A stretch of 64,000 nt of DNA, from positions 434,001 through 498,000 of the forward strand of contig NBAY01000007.1 of NCBI GenBank assembly GCA_002794775.1, in the 5' to 3' direction. The notes under the pieces are model-generated. The model saw nothing but the letters and a program-made list of their open reading frames with translations, was not told the origin of the DNA and did no database searches. The stretch is from Porodaedalea pini. Its lineage: Eukaryota > Basidiomycota > Agaricomycetes > Hymenochaetales > Hymenochaetaceae. Numbering within the stretch: the first letter of the stretch is position 1; each line of letters opens with the position of its first letter. Positions 36,159 through 45,882 of this stretch are shown here, in pieces. A program made the translations under genes and the position numbers.

Positions 36159-37000
36159 TACCCCTACCGCCTTGCGCATTCTCAGTCACCGACGCCAAGC
36201 TGGCTCTGAACATTCGCATCTCCTACCGACAACAATCTCTCTACCGCGCTACCATCTACACCTTTACCTGTACCCCGCAAATCACTCTCACCATTGAACT
36301 CTTCCTACTATCTATCATCATCACTCTCAACCCCCATCTTGTCCAACAATCTCAAAACTGTCCACTACCTGTCCGTAACCCCGAACTCTAGACCAACATT
36401 CTCATCTGACGCGTCCGACGACTTGGACTGCGACCCCGACTACGATCGCTTCGACCCACACCTGTTCTCAGATCGATCTCACGTGCATCGATCAGGCCGA
36501 TACGTTGTTAATTCTTTACCTTCATTATTAAACTCACTCGTCTCATAACCCGCCGTCCTCTTTCTATTCGATCAACCAGCGCTCGTTTGAGAGGGGGTAA
36601 CATTGAGTCCGACCCACTCGAGAGTAGCTACCAGGCCTTGGGGGTGATCTTCGGAAAGGTCCCTTGGTGCCCGTTGGAGTCTTCACAGAGGAAGATCCGG
36701 GTTTGATCAGCAAGTGAAAGTCGACCACCACATCCGGAATTTTGTTACAGCGCTCAATCAGATCCGCAGGCGTCCGCACCACCTGTCGGCTGGCAGTGTT
36801 GTTTCTGACTTGAGCTGGCTCCACACCCGTACGCTCGACCGTCTGGATCAGCGGCACAGCGGTGGAATACACCACCAGAAGACACTGCCGACGCTGTCCT
36901 CGCACAACTACCACCACTGACCGATGACGACCTAGTACGCCTAGACGATGAGCTAGGAGCCCACCAACCACCCCACCCATCACCAACACCATCGCCTATC
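36159..37000 (+). other. Untranslated leader of element C
   Basis: Leader between primer site and gag ATG. It holds several short open frames but no motif. It probably contains packaging signals, which cannot be seen in the sequence. Confidence 0.5.
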
Positions 37001-38086
37001 ATGGCGGAACCCCAAGCCCCAGTCGCGCCGGCGGCCGGAGCTCCGACGATCTCAAACAACATGATGCAGGAGATCATCAACGCGCTACATGGCCTGGGAT
37101 TACTAGCAACCCCCACGCCAGCAGCCGCAGCAGCACCTGTCCCTCCACCAACAAGCTGCAGTGGAGGAAGACACATCGCCAAACCCGAGGCATTCAACGG
37201 GCGAGACTATAAGAAGTTCGAACGTGCCATCACCCTTTACGTTGAAGCTAACGCAGAGGACTTCGTGAACGACAAGGACTACTTCCTTTTCGTGTTATCG
37301 TTCATGACGGAAGGCTCGGCCGCACTCTGGGCACAGAACTTCCTGGAAAGCATCAAAATGGACGGCTATCTGATCTTTTCACTCGTCAGTCGCCAGAAGT
37401 TCAACGAACAACTGGAGAAAGCGTTCGGAGATCCGAACGAACACATGAACGCCATGCAGAAATTGGACAGCTGGAAACACACCCAGGACATCACAGCCGA
37501 CCAATTCTTCCAGCAGTTCGATATCTATCGCCATGTGGCAGGATACAGCGATGACGCCAAAAATGATGACACCCTCATCCACAAACTGACGAAAGCCTTG
37601 GATAGAGAGATCGTATACCGGATCGAAATGAGTGACACAGTCCCAACCACGTACAAAGGCTGGCAAGAAAAAGCCATTCGATTTGACAATGCTAGACGTC
37701 AGATGAAAGCCATTGAACAAATGCGCGCTGCCCCGTCCAGACCTCAGGCACCCCCACCAAAACCTGCCCAGACATTCGCACCTAGAATCCCCGAAAGGCG
37801 CGATGCCACCGGAGTCACATACGGAGGCATGGGGAAGCCGATGGACGTCTCACTCGAAGAGCTGAGGAAAGCAGGACTCTGCTACTACTGCAAAGAATCT
37901 GGGCATCTACAGAGGAATTTCCCAATGCAGAAGAAGGTGATAAGGGCTGTGTTGATGGGGATGGAACCCCGAGAGAGAAAAGTCTGGGCAGACGAGACCG
38001 CGACGCTCAAGGAGTCAGACTTTGCGGAGGAAGAAGAGGAGGCGCTCTTTGAGCAGGAGTTGGATTTTGCAGAGCCCCAGCAGTGA
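37001..38086 (+). CDS. Gag polyprotein of element C (361 residues)
   Basis: The ATG at 37001 follows the leader and the stop is TGA 38084-38086. Residues about 1-50 are Ala/Pro rich. Residues about 60-240 form a capsid-like retrotransposon Gag domain (KPEAFNGRDYKKFERAITLY, SFMTEGSAALWAQNFLE, DITADQFFQQFDIY). The zinc knuckle at residues 294-307 reads CYYCKESGHLQRNF: Cys294, Cys297 and His302 are present, but the fourth ligand is Phe307 (codon TTC; one base from TGC). A and B still have the full CCHC. The tail is acidic. The product would build the particle and bind RNA; the altered knuckle may weaken RNA packaging. The frame is otherwise intact. Confidence 0.93.
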   Translation: MAEPQAPVAPAAGAPTISNNMMQEIINALHGLGLLATPTPAAAAAPVPPPTSCSGGRHIAKPEAFNGRDYKKFERAITLYVEANAEDFVNDKDYFLFVLSFMTEGSAALWAQNFLESIKMDGYLIFSLVSRQKFNEQLEKAFGDPNEHMNAMQKLDSWKHTQDITADQFFQQFDIYRHVAGYSDDAKNDDTLIHKLTKALDREIVYRIEMSDTVPTTYKGWQEKAIRFDNARRQMKAIEQMRAAPSRPQAPPPKPAQTFAPRIPERRDATGVTYGGMGKPMDVSLEELRKAGLCYYCKESGHLQRNFPMQKKVIRAVLMGMEPRERKVWADETATLKESDFAEEEEEALFEQELDFAEPQQ

Positions 38087-41000
38087 ACACGGCACTGACT
38101 GGGATAGGTTCAGTTTCGGTTTTTCAAACGGCCATTTTTGATAATTCTATGGACTCTGTAGATAATTTAGATAAAACACAAAAAAATGTAAAAAGCAATG
38201 TCACTCGCAAAAATATTCCTTCTGTTCCTGTACCAGTAGCTAGTAGTGTAGATATGCCTACATGTAACAACACTTCTGCCTCATCATCTTGTTCTACTCC
38301 TGTGTCAAAAAATCATGTAAAACCCTATTCCGAATCTTTTAATTCTATTTCTTCCTTGGCCGGAACTGAACCGAAATCCGTGAAAAATGAAAACTCGTCG
38401 AAACAAGCTGAGAGGAAGTCCCAGAGAGATCGCCCTGTCCCCTTTACTGCCCCATGGGTGGTACAGCGTCTCAAAGAGGATAAACTCGAAAGTGCTTTAA
38501 CGACTCTCCGAGTGTGGATGAAACAGCAGAGGCATGCTGAAGCGAATGAAGAGACAGTGCATCAAATCATTGCGCTAGAAGAATCAGATGCCGTGGCAGC
38601 TGTTAGGGACCTGAGGGGTCCGAAACGGTTCGTAAGAGGGTCTCGGGGGCAACAGCTCATGGTACCGATTCTCCTTCAAACGACCGACACCGGTAACCAG
38701 TTCAAGGTAGACGCCCTACTGGACAGTGGCTGCACTGGCTCGTGTATCAACCGATCCTTCGTCGAAAAGCATCAGATCAGGACAAAAAAGACACCCATCC
38801 CAATCCGAGTCTATAATGCTGACGGCACGCTCAACAAGGACGGCTCGATCACAGAGTTTGTGGAAATGCGCATGACAATTAAGGATCATTCAGAGCGCAT
38901 CCACTTCGCAGTCACAGATCTAGGGAAAACAGATGTGTTCATTGGACATGAATGGTTAAAGCTGCACAATCCCAACATCGACTGGCAAAAATCAACGATC
39001 GAATTTGATCGATGCCCCGATGTATGCGGCTATATCCGTAGTCTAGAGGACATTGATGCAGACCCTGACGAAAACCTTGATTTGGTGGAACTTGAAGACG
39101 GCAATCAGCTCTTCCTCTTCGATTGGGACAGGTACATTAAGTCCGATCCGAGAAAAGCGCTGAAGGTCAGACAACAGGTGCTCAAGGAAGTCCCAAACTA
39201 TGTCAAAGAGTTCGCGGACGTCTTCAGTGAACAGGAATTTGATCAGTTACCAGAGAGATGCCCTTGGGATCATGCTATTGAACTCAAGCCGGGTTCAAAG
39301 CTCTCTGACTGTAAAATCTACCCGCTCAGTCCATCCGAACAGGTGGCACTGGACGAATTCCTCACCGAAAACTTGAGAACTGGCCGTATTCGTAACTCTC
39401 AATCTGAGATGGCATCCCCCTTCTTCTTCATAAAAAAGAAGGATGGCAAGCTTCGCCCCGTACAGGATTATCGCCGGCTCAACGAGATGACGGTTAGGAA
39501 CAAATACCCGTTACCTCTAATCCAAGAGCTCATCGACAAAACAAAACAGGCGAAATTCTTCACGAAGCTTGACATACGTTGGGGTTACAATAACATTCGG
39601 ATTCGAGAGGGTGACAAGCATAAAGCCACCTTCAGGACAAACCGCGGTCTATTTGAACCAACGGTCATGTTTTTTGGCCTCACAAACTCACCGGCAACCT
39701 TCCAAGGATTCATGAACGAGATCTTCCGAGAACTCATCAATGATGGACACGTCATAGTCTACATGGATGACATTCTGATCTTCGCACGAACTCGTGAACA
39801 TCATGACAAACTCGTCCGACAAGTCCTGGAAGTGTTGCGAGCAAACAAGTTGTTCTTAAAGCCAGAAAAGTGCAGCTTCGCTCAAGAGACCGTGAACTAT
39901 CTTGGGCATATCCTTGGCAACGGACAGATTCGCATGGATCCAGCCAAAGTGGCAGGTGTAAAAGATTGGCCAGTGCCTAAGAACAAGAAAGAACTACAGT
40001 CTTTCCTTGGGTTCTGCAACTATTACCGCCGCTTTATCCTAGCATTCAGTCATTATGCGAAGCCCTTGACAGTGTTGACCGGAGATGTAGAGTGGAAGTG
40101 GGAGGTGGAGCAACAGGAGGCCTTTGAACGTCTGAAGCAGAAGCTCTGTGAAGAACCCGTACTCACAGTGCCTACTGATGACGGTCAATTTCGGGTGGAG
40201 GCTGATTCGTCGCATTTTGCTAACGGCGCCATTCTGTCCCAATTCATTGACGGAAAGTGGCATCCAATCGCATACCGATCGCAAGCGCTTAGCCAAGCAG
40301 AGTGCAACTATGAAATCTACGACAAAGAGATGTTCGCAATCATGTGCGCACTGGATGACTGGCGACAATATCTTCTAGGGGCAACGCAAACCTTCGAAAT
40401 CTGGTCGGATCACCTCAACCTCCAGTATTTCCGAAAACCCCAGAAGATTAACCACCGACAAGCGAGATGGCTACAGGAGTTAGCAGACTACGACTTCAAA
40501 CTGTTCCATAAACCAGGTGCCCTGATGACTAAGGCTGACCTCCTCTTGAGACGAGCGGATCATGAGAGGGGGGAGAACGACAATATCGACATCGTTTTGC
40601 TCAAGCCGGACCTATTTGTAAATGAAACACTGCTAGAAGCGCTGGATGCAGACTTTGTTAAACGAATTAAAAGGGTACGAAACAACAGGGACAGAGCAGT
40701 TGTGAAGGCGTTAGAGCGGAAGGAACGAGAATGGGATGAAGAAGAAGGGTTGTTGATGTGGAAGGGCAGGATCTACGTGCCAAAAGACCATAAACTCCGA
40801 GAAGACATCATTCGAAACCATCATGACAGCACGCTCGCAGGACACCCAGGATGCTACAAGACCCATGAGTTGATCACACGCAACTACTGGTGGCCGGGAA
40901 TCCAACGAGATGTTCGAATATATGTCGAGGGATGCGATGCGTGCCAACGTACCAAGGCACACAGAGCGAAACCGCATAATCCTCTGAACCCGAACGAGAT

Positions 41001-42222
41001 CCCGAAAGGTCCTTGGGAAATCGTCACAGCAGACCTGATCGGCGAACTACCCAAGTCCAATGGGCATAACGCAATCTGTGTCTTCGTTGACAGGTTCAGT
41101 AAACAGGTGCATGCGATCCCTACCTCTGTGAGCATAACGTCGGAAGGAATGGCGAGACTCTACCGGGATCATGTCTTCAGGCTACACGGCATACCGCGCA
41201 AGTTTATTCATGACAGAGGATCGCAGTTCGAGTCCAAATTCATGAACGAACTATACCGGTTACTGGGCATCGAGGGAAACCCGTCAACGGCATATCACCC
41301 ACAGACAGATGGTCAGACAGAACGGATAAACCAAGAGATTGAACAGTACCTTCGTCTCTTTGTTAACCACCATCAGTCGGACTGGGCGGAATGGCTTGCG
41401 CTAGCAGAATTCGCGTATAATGACAAAAAACAAATGTCGACAGGAGCGTCACCCTTTTTCGTCAACCATGGGAGACACCCATATAAGGGCACAAATCCTA
41501 GACGCGAATCGACCAATGAGTCTGCTAAGCAGTTTGCCGACCGGATGGCCAAGATCAGGGAGGAAACCGAATCGGCGTTAAAGCATGCGGCCGAAACCAT
41601 GAAGCGCTTCTATGACAGGACGAAGGGAGAATCCATCAAGTATAAACCTGGGGATAAGGTCATGCTCGAAGGAACTCACTTAAAGACAGATCGTCCTATG
41701 AAGAAGCTGGGAGATAAACGCTATGGGCCTTTCATCGTCGAAAAGAAAATCGGCACGTCAGCATATAGGCTTAAACTTCCACGTACATGGAAAAAAGTCT
41801 ATCCGGTTTTCAATGAAGTGCTCCTCTCCCCATACCATGAGCTGCAGTATACGTCGCAAAAGCAAGATCCCCCACCCCCGCCCGAGATCATTGATGATGT
41901 GCCGGAATATGAGGTCGAAAAGGTTGTCGACTCCAAACTTGTGCGAGGGAAGCTCAAATACCTCGTACATTGGAAAGGGTATCCGAACGAAGAACGCACC
42001 TGGGAGCCAATTGAGAATTTGACGAACTCTCAAAAAGCCATTGACGAATTTCATAAATCGACTCCCAGTGCTCCTCGTGCCCTCAACACCCTAGAGATGT
42101 CACAGCTGAAGTTCCGACCCGTATTTGAAATGACGGAGCCTGAGAGACAGGAAGGAGTGGCACAGTGGTGGGCCGGTAAGTTCCAGGGTAGGGAACAAGG
42201 GCGATCGGGACGCTCGCCTTGA
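38083..42222 (+). CDS. Pol polyprotein of element C: protease, RT, RNase H, integrase, chromodomain
   Basis: 1379 codons without a stop, in the -1 frame relative to gag and open from 38051. It has no ATG at the junction: 38083 is GTG and the first ATG is 38149, so it is probably made by -1 frameshift or re-initiation. Protease: DSGCTGSC (Asp214). RT: block from about 400, catalytic YMDD near residue 560 and LGFCNYYRRF after it. RNase H: about 690-820 with EADSS, YDKEMF, WSDH. Integrase: HHCC zinc region (HHDSTLAGHPG..GCDACQ) and core D..D..E blocks (ADLIGELP, HDRGSQF, YHPQTDGQTERINQEIEQYL). The chromodomain at about 1273-1318 (YEVEKVVDSKLV, LVHWKGYPNEERTWEP) keeps the aromatic cage residues that bind methylated lysine and would steer integration to heterochromatin. 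It ends 12 bp before the right LTR. Confidence 0.95.
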   Translation: MNTALTGIGSVSVFQTAIFDNSMDSVDNLDKTQKNVKSNVTRKNIPSVPVPVASSVDMPTCNNTSASSSCSTPVSKNHVKPYSESFNSISSLAGTEPKSVKNENSSKQAERKSQRDRPVPFTAPWVVQRLKEDKLESALTTLRVWMKQQRHAEANEETVHQIIALEESDAVAAVRDLRGPKRFVRGSRGQQLMVPILLQTTDTGNQFKVDALLDSGCTGSCINRSFVEKHQIRTKKTPIPIRVYNADGTLNKDGSITEFVEMRMTIKDHSERIHFAVTDLGKTDVFIGHEWLKLHNPNIDWQKSTIEFDRCPDVCGYIRSLEDIDADPDENLDLVELEDGNQLFLFDWDRYIKSDPRKALKVRQQVLKEVPNYVKEFADVFSEQEFDQLPERCPWDHAIELKPGSKLSDCKIYPLSPSEQVALDEFLTENLRTGRIRNSQSEMASPFFFIKKKDGKLRPVQDYRRLNEMTVRNKYPLPLIQELIDKTKQAKFFTKLDIRWGYNNIRIREGDKHKATFRTNRGLFEPTVMFFGLTNSPATFQGFMNEIFRELINDGHVIVYMDDILIFARTREHHDKLVRQVLEVLRANKLFLKPEKCSFAQETVNYLGHILGNGQIRMDPAKVAGVKDWPVPKNKKELQSFLGFCNYYRRFILAFSHYAKPLTVLTGDVEWKWEVEQQEAFERLKQKLCEEPVLTVPTDDGQFRVEADSSHFANGAILSQFIDGKWHPIAYRSQALSQAECNYEIYDKEMFAIMCALDDWRQYLLGATQTFEIWSDHLNLQYFRKPQKINHRQARWLQELADYDFKLFHKPGALMTKADLLLRRADHERGENDNIDIVLLKPDLFVNETLLEALDADFVKRIKRVRNNRDRAVVKALERKEREWDEEEGLLMWKGRIYVPKDHKLREDIIRNHHDSTLAGHPGCYKTHELITRNYWWPGIQRDVRIYVEGCDACQRTKAHRAKPHNPLNPNEIPKGPWEIVTADLIGELPKSNGHNAICVFVDRFSKQVHAIPTSVSITSEGMARLYRDHVFRLHGIPRKFIHDRGSQFESKFMNELYRLLGIEGNPSTAYHPQTDGQTERINQEIEQYLRLFVNHHQSDWAEWLALAEFAYNDKKQMSTGASPFFVNHGRHPYKGTNPRRESTNESAKQFADRMAKIREETESALKHAAETMKRFYDRTKGESIKYKPGDKVMLEGTHLKTDRPMKKLGDKRYGPFIVEKKIGTSAYRLKLPRTWKKVYPVFNEVLLSPYHELQYTSQKQDPPPPPEIIDDVPEYEVEKVVDSKLVRGKLKYLVHWKGYPNEERTWEPIENLTNSQKAIDEFHKSTPSAPRALNTLEMSQLKFRPVFEMTEPERQEGVAQWWAGKFQGREQGRSGRSP

Positions 42223-42231
42223 AGGGGAGGG
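42221..42231 (+). other. Polypurine tract of element C
   Basis: GAAGGGGAGGG shortly before the right LTR; it primes plus-strand DNA synthesis in this class. It overlaps the last bases of pol. Confidence 0.75.
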
Positions 42232-42234
42232 TCA

Positions 42235-42678
42235 TGTCATGGATGCTTTTTAATTATTTTATTCTCTTATCATTTTCCCTTATCTTATCTTATCTTATCC
42301 ACTCATTACTAATCACACCTATTTCGACTTACTCATATCCATTACGCCCCTTTCTCACACTGTCATTATTCGCTGACTGATACTATGACGCTATTGTTCT
42401 ACGAAGTTCCACGACATTCTTTCATCTATCTTTATGTAGTAGCTAATTCCCTGGTCCGTGCGCAGCCGCTGCAGGGTATATAAGTAGGTAGTCCTCCTGT
42501 ACTTATCCCTTAGTTTCGACCTGGTCAATTCTACCTGGCTACGTCCAGAAGCTGTCCCCTTACCTCTGCGCTGTGTCAGTTCCCCTGGCTCACCATTCTC
42601 TCTCTCTTCTCCCTCCTCCTCTGACTGAGTTCCGTGCGACCCGGCTACCCCTTGCGTACCCGTAGTCCGTCGCTGACA
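42235..42678 (+). repeat. 3' LTR of element C (444 bp)
   Basis: Direct repeat of 35697-36145 lacking one 5-bp unit. It is followed by the GTACT duplication at 42679-42683. Confidence 0.95.
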
Positions 42679-42683
42679 GTACT

Positions 42684-42891
42684 GGTGTTGGTTATCTGTG
42701 TGTTCCATCTTCGTACTGGTCAAGTGCAGACCCAATCAGAGTCACCAGCCCCAATTCTTGATATTGTCAGGTACCGACATATACTGGTATGTGGACTGAT
42801 CTTACCACAGTCGACCCCTAACTATTCAGAGCATGCGATCACATCCCCAAAAGGACCGCTGGTCCCAGACACCCCTAAGTCAGGATCTACA
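42684..42891. repeat. Right part of the older LTR-like repeat split by element C
   Basis: Continues the repeat that starts before element C and ends CAGGATCTACA, like the end of the insert in element A. The DNA from 42892 to 43182 shows no further recognisable repeat. Confidence 0.55.
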
Positions 42892-43182
42892 GTGGATGTC
42901 AATCCTCCATGTCTCACAAGTGGGGGATCTGCATCTCGGTTCAGGAGTAGCCGGCTCAGGGTTCCGCCGGCTTGAAATTCCAACATCGTGCTGTTTGCGC
43001 CTTTGACTTTGAATGTGCCAGAAAAGATCTTAGACACTACCAAGATACTGACCAATCCATGTGACACTTGTGACTCAGGAGCTAAGCTCGCAGCCCTTGT
43101 ATTACGGTCTTAACACTACGACGCTATCACGGCCTTATTGGCGGATCCAACAGGGCCTTAGTGCAACCCTCGAAACTATGTA

Positions 43183-45034
43183 GTGCAAGCGAGTTCCTTC
43201 GCCTTCTACTGCCATTCTTCTATACTGACCCGCTCGTTTACTCGTTTAGTGATTTCTTCGGATTTCGTCACCGCGTGTATCGTCTATGCCCGGGTCTGTG
43301 CCCAGAGCTCTGCCGCCTCCCCCACGGAGAGCGAGTTCTCCCAGCTCAGCCTCTTGAGCGACTATGCGTCCAGTGCTTCCTCCAACTCCCCTCCCTACCT
43401 TGTCTCCAAGCTCGAAGCAATGTTCTACTATTCGGGCATCTCTCCGACTCCCCCGAAGCTGGTCTACCGTACGGGGAGCTCGAAGACGCCCTGGGTCAAG
43501 CCTACAGGACCCGAGTCCTATCGCAAGCTCAAGCAGGCGCATGGGGTGTTCGGGCACAGGCTCAACATCGTCTGGAAGGACGTGGGTCCCCTGGTTCGGG
43601 ACCTGCTGAACGCCCAGAGGGTCGCTTGGACGTCCATCGACGTCGTTCGTTTCATTACCGATGGCGATGGAGACGAGAGGATCCGTGGTCCTGTCGTGCT
43701 CTGGGTCGGTGTTCGTCCCGATTCGCTCCAGGGCGAGGACGCTTTCAGCTTAAGCAACAACATCCTTAACCTTCTCGCGAGGTTCGACATTGACGACGTC
43801 GAGGTTGAATACCGCGAGTCCGTCTACAAGCGGTCGGCTGGTCCAGCGCTTCTTCGCTCCGTTTCCAATCTCAACGCCACCGTGGACGTCCGCGGTCCCC
43901 TTACTCCCGCTCTCGGACTCCCCATCGTTGCCTCTGACAGGCAGGACGCCCAGGGCACCATGGCCCTCTACTTTGCCGAAGGTGGCGACAGCGACAAGGT
44001 CTTGGGTCTCACCTGTCACCACGTCCTCTTCAAGACGGACGCGAAAACCAACGACAACTACGTCTTCGCGGGCACCGGTGCGCCTCGCAAGAATGTCCAA
44101 CTGCTCGGCACCCGCGCCTTCAACAAACTTCTCGCCTCCATCAGGATACGTATCGGTCACCATGGTATCATGTTGGAGATTCATGAGGGGCAGATCAAGA
44201 GGTTGGAGGCGAGGGTGAATGGTGACGACAAGGAGGACGTTGCGGAGGCGAAGAAGGAGTTAAGGAAGACTCAGGGCCTGTTGGACGAAGCGAACGAGGC
44301 GATCGAGGAGCTCGAGAAGTTCTACGCGCAGGTCAAGAAGGACTGGGGCCAGCCCAAGCAGTGCACCATTGGCTACATCCGCTCCTCCCCCGCCATCACC
44401 TTCAACGTCGGTCCCGAAGGCTTTACCGAAGACTGGGGCGCGTTCGAGCTCGACCGTGACAAGTTCAAGGATGCGTTCAGGGGCAATTTCATCGATCTTG
44501 GTGCGTTTCGATTTATCTCACTCCAGGTCGTCTCGTCTAACGTTTCACTCAGGTACGGAGATCCCGCCCGACCAGTTCACCTTAAAGATGTATCCCCGCG
44601 ACGACGGCAAGGCAACCTTCAAGTACCCCGGCGATCGTATGCTTCCACTCCTCGACATGATCACTGAAGAGCGCATGTGCGAGCCCGATATGCTCGACCA
44701 CAACAACGAGGCCTGCTTGCTCGTCATCAAGAATGGCAACGTTACCGACGTCACCATCGGACGCGCGACGGGAATCTTCTCGTTCGTTCGCGACAACGAA
44801 ACCGGTCAGGAGTCGATGGAGTGGGCTATCTACAACTACGACAACAAGTCCGGCGTGTTCACAGCCCCCGGTGACTCCGGCTCCATCATCGTCGACGGAC
44901 TTGGTCGCATCGGTGGCCTTCTTACCGGCGGCACTGGCAAGACGGAGACCTCCGACGTCACCTACGCTACCCCCATGTGGTGGCTCTGGCCCCGCATCAG
45001 GCAGCACTTCCCCAACGCCCGCCTCTACCCCTGA
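43183..45034 (+). CDS. Trypsin-like serine peptidase family protein of agaricomycetes; start unresolved
   Basis: Two exons: open frame from 43183 to 44500 and 44553-45034 (52-nt intron GTGCGT..TCTAAC..CAG, in phase), stop TGA. The C-terminal half has the chymotrypsin-type triad context: LGLTCHHVLF with the candidate His near 44020, EDWGAFELD with the candidate Asp near 44450, and APGDSGSIIVDG with the candidate Ser near 44875. The N-terminal half (FYYSGISPTPPKLVYRT, WTSIDVVRFITDGD, VEVEYRESVYKRSAGP) is a conserved region I remember from a large uncharacterised family in white-rot fungi. A coiled-coil-like charged helix (about 44180-44340) precedes the Asp. There is no signal peptide. The frame before 43420 has no ATG: 43183 is GTG and the first ATG (43420) falls inside the conserved part. 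Either a short 5' exon is missed or the start was lost. The retrotransposon nest ends only 291 bp upstream. Confidence 0.8.
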
Positions 45035-45882
45035 CTCCTGAGCCACGTCTCAGATAGTCCCCTCGACACTTAGGCCTATTTTTAACCTAAGCTTCAAAGG
45101 AGAGCAGTTACTCAAGAAATGATCACAGCTGGCGCTGTTCCAGACTTCTATCCCACTTCTGCGTGGCCTTAAGCCGACGCATGTGCAATCTCTGCCCGAA
45201 TGGCGCACTGGATGACCTGTAACGTACTAGTACTACATAGTAAGAGCTTGGCGTCCACGTTCCACTCTTCGACTTCTTCGCTTCGTTTATACCTAAGTAA
45301 AGTGACTCAACTCCGGTTGCTTTGATACTTTCGTTGGCCTGAACTCTAAGCTTCACTGGCACAGCCGAAATGATTCAGTCTGAGGATACCTCCATTATTC
45401 CAACAATGCTCGAAGCGCTTGTCTATTGTGACCCGAAAGGGTACAGCCGACTATTAATTAAAAGGACTTTGAGCTACAACAGAGCGGAGACAAGAATGCG
45501 GCGAGAATCTACATGATAACCACCCTTACCATTGGAAGTTCTTGCAGATGTTACGGGAGTCTCTATGTCCAATGCTAAGCAATTGGCAGATCAAGGGCAT
45601 CGTTCATCAGCCTTGTCTTGCAGTCTGACTGCTCCGTTAGGAATCACACAGTCCAGTCCAGTAAACTTGTTGACTTTGTATAATCCTAAAAACACCAGTG
45701 TCGCAATCAGCCAGCACGGCATTGGACACGAAGACGACTAGATGACGAGCGGGTAAGGCAGACTAATGAAATTAAAGATGGGTATTTTAGAAGCATGGGG
45801 TAAAGGGGTGAGGGTCGAGGGCCGAAGGTAGGAAGATGGTTTTGAGGAACGGAGCCAGGGGTGACCGAGTCGTGCGAGCCGT
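45035..45882. other. Convergent intergenic region
   Basis: Between the 3' ends of the trypsin-like gene and the GH23 gene. It has only short frames and no RNA gene or repeat was recognised. It probably holds both 3' untranslated regions. Confidence 0.5.

Larger units (their letters stand above)
35697..42678 (+). mobile_element. Element C: young, nearly intact Ty3/gypsy chromovirus
   Basis: 6982 bp. LTRs 35697-36145 (449 bp) and 42235-42678 (444 bp), TGTCA..TGACA, differ by one 5-bp indel and three transitions that I could find. Flanked by GTACT. Order: LTR, self-priming site, 855-bp leader, gag (37001-38086), pol (open from 38051, ends 42222), polypurine tract, LTR. Pol has intact motifs for protease, RT (YMDD), RNase H, integrase and chromodomain and no internal stop. 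It belongs to a different lineage from A and B, with different LTRs and Gag. It is the only element in the window that could still be active. Confidence 0.95.

Noticed and set aside
36146..36165. tRNA-type primer-binding site after the LTR of element C
   Set aside because: The sequence does not begin with TGG and has no evident tRNA complement; it pairs with the LTR instead.
38051..38086. Possible slippery heptamer in the gag/pol overlap
   Set aside because: No sequence fits X-XXY-YYZ in the gag frame; the mode of pol expression is left open.
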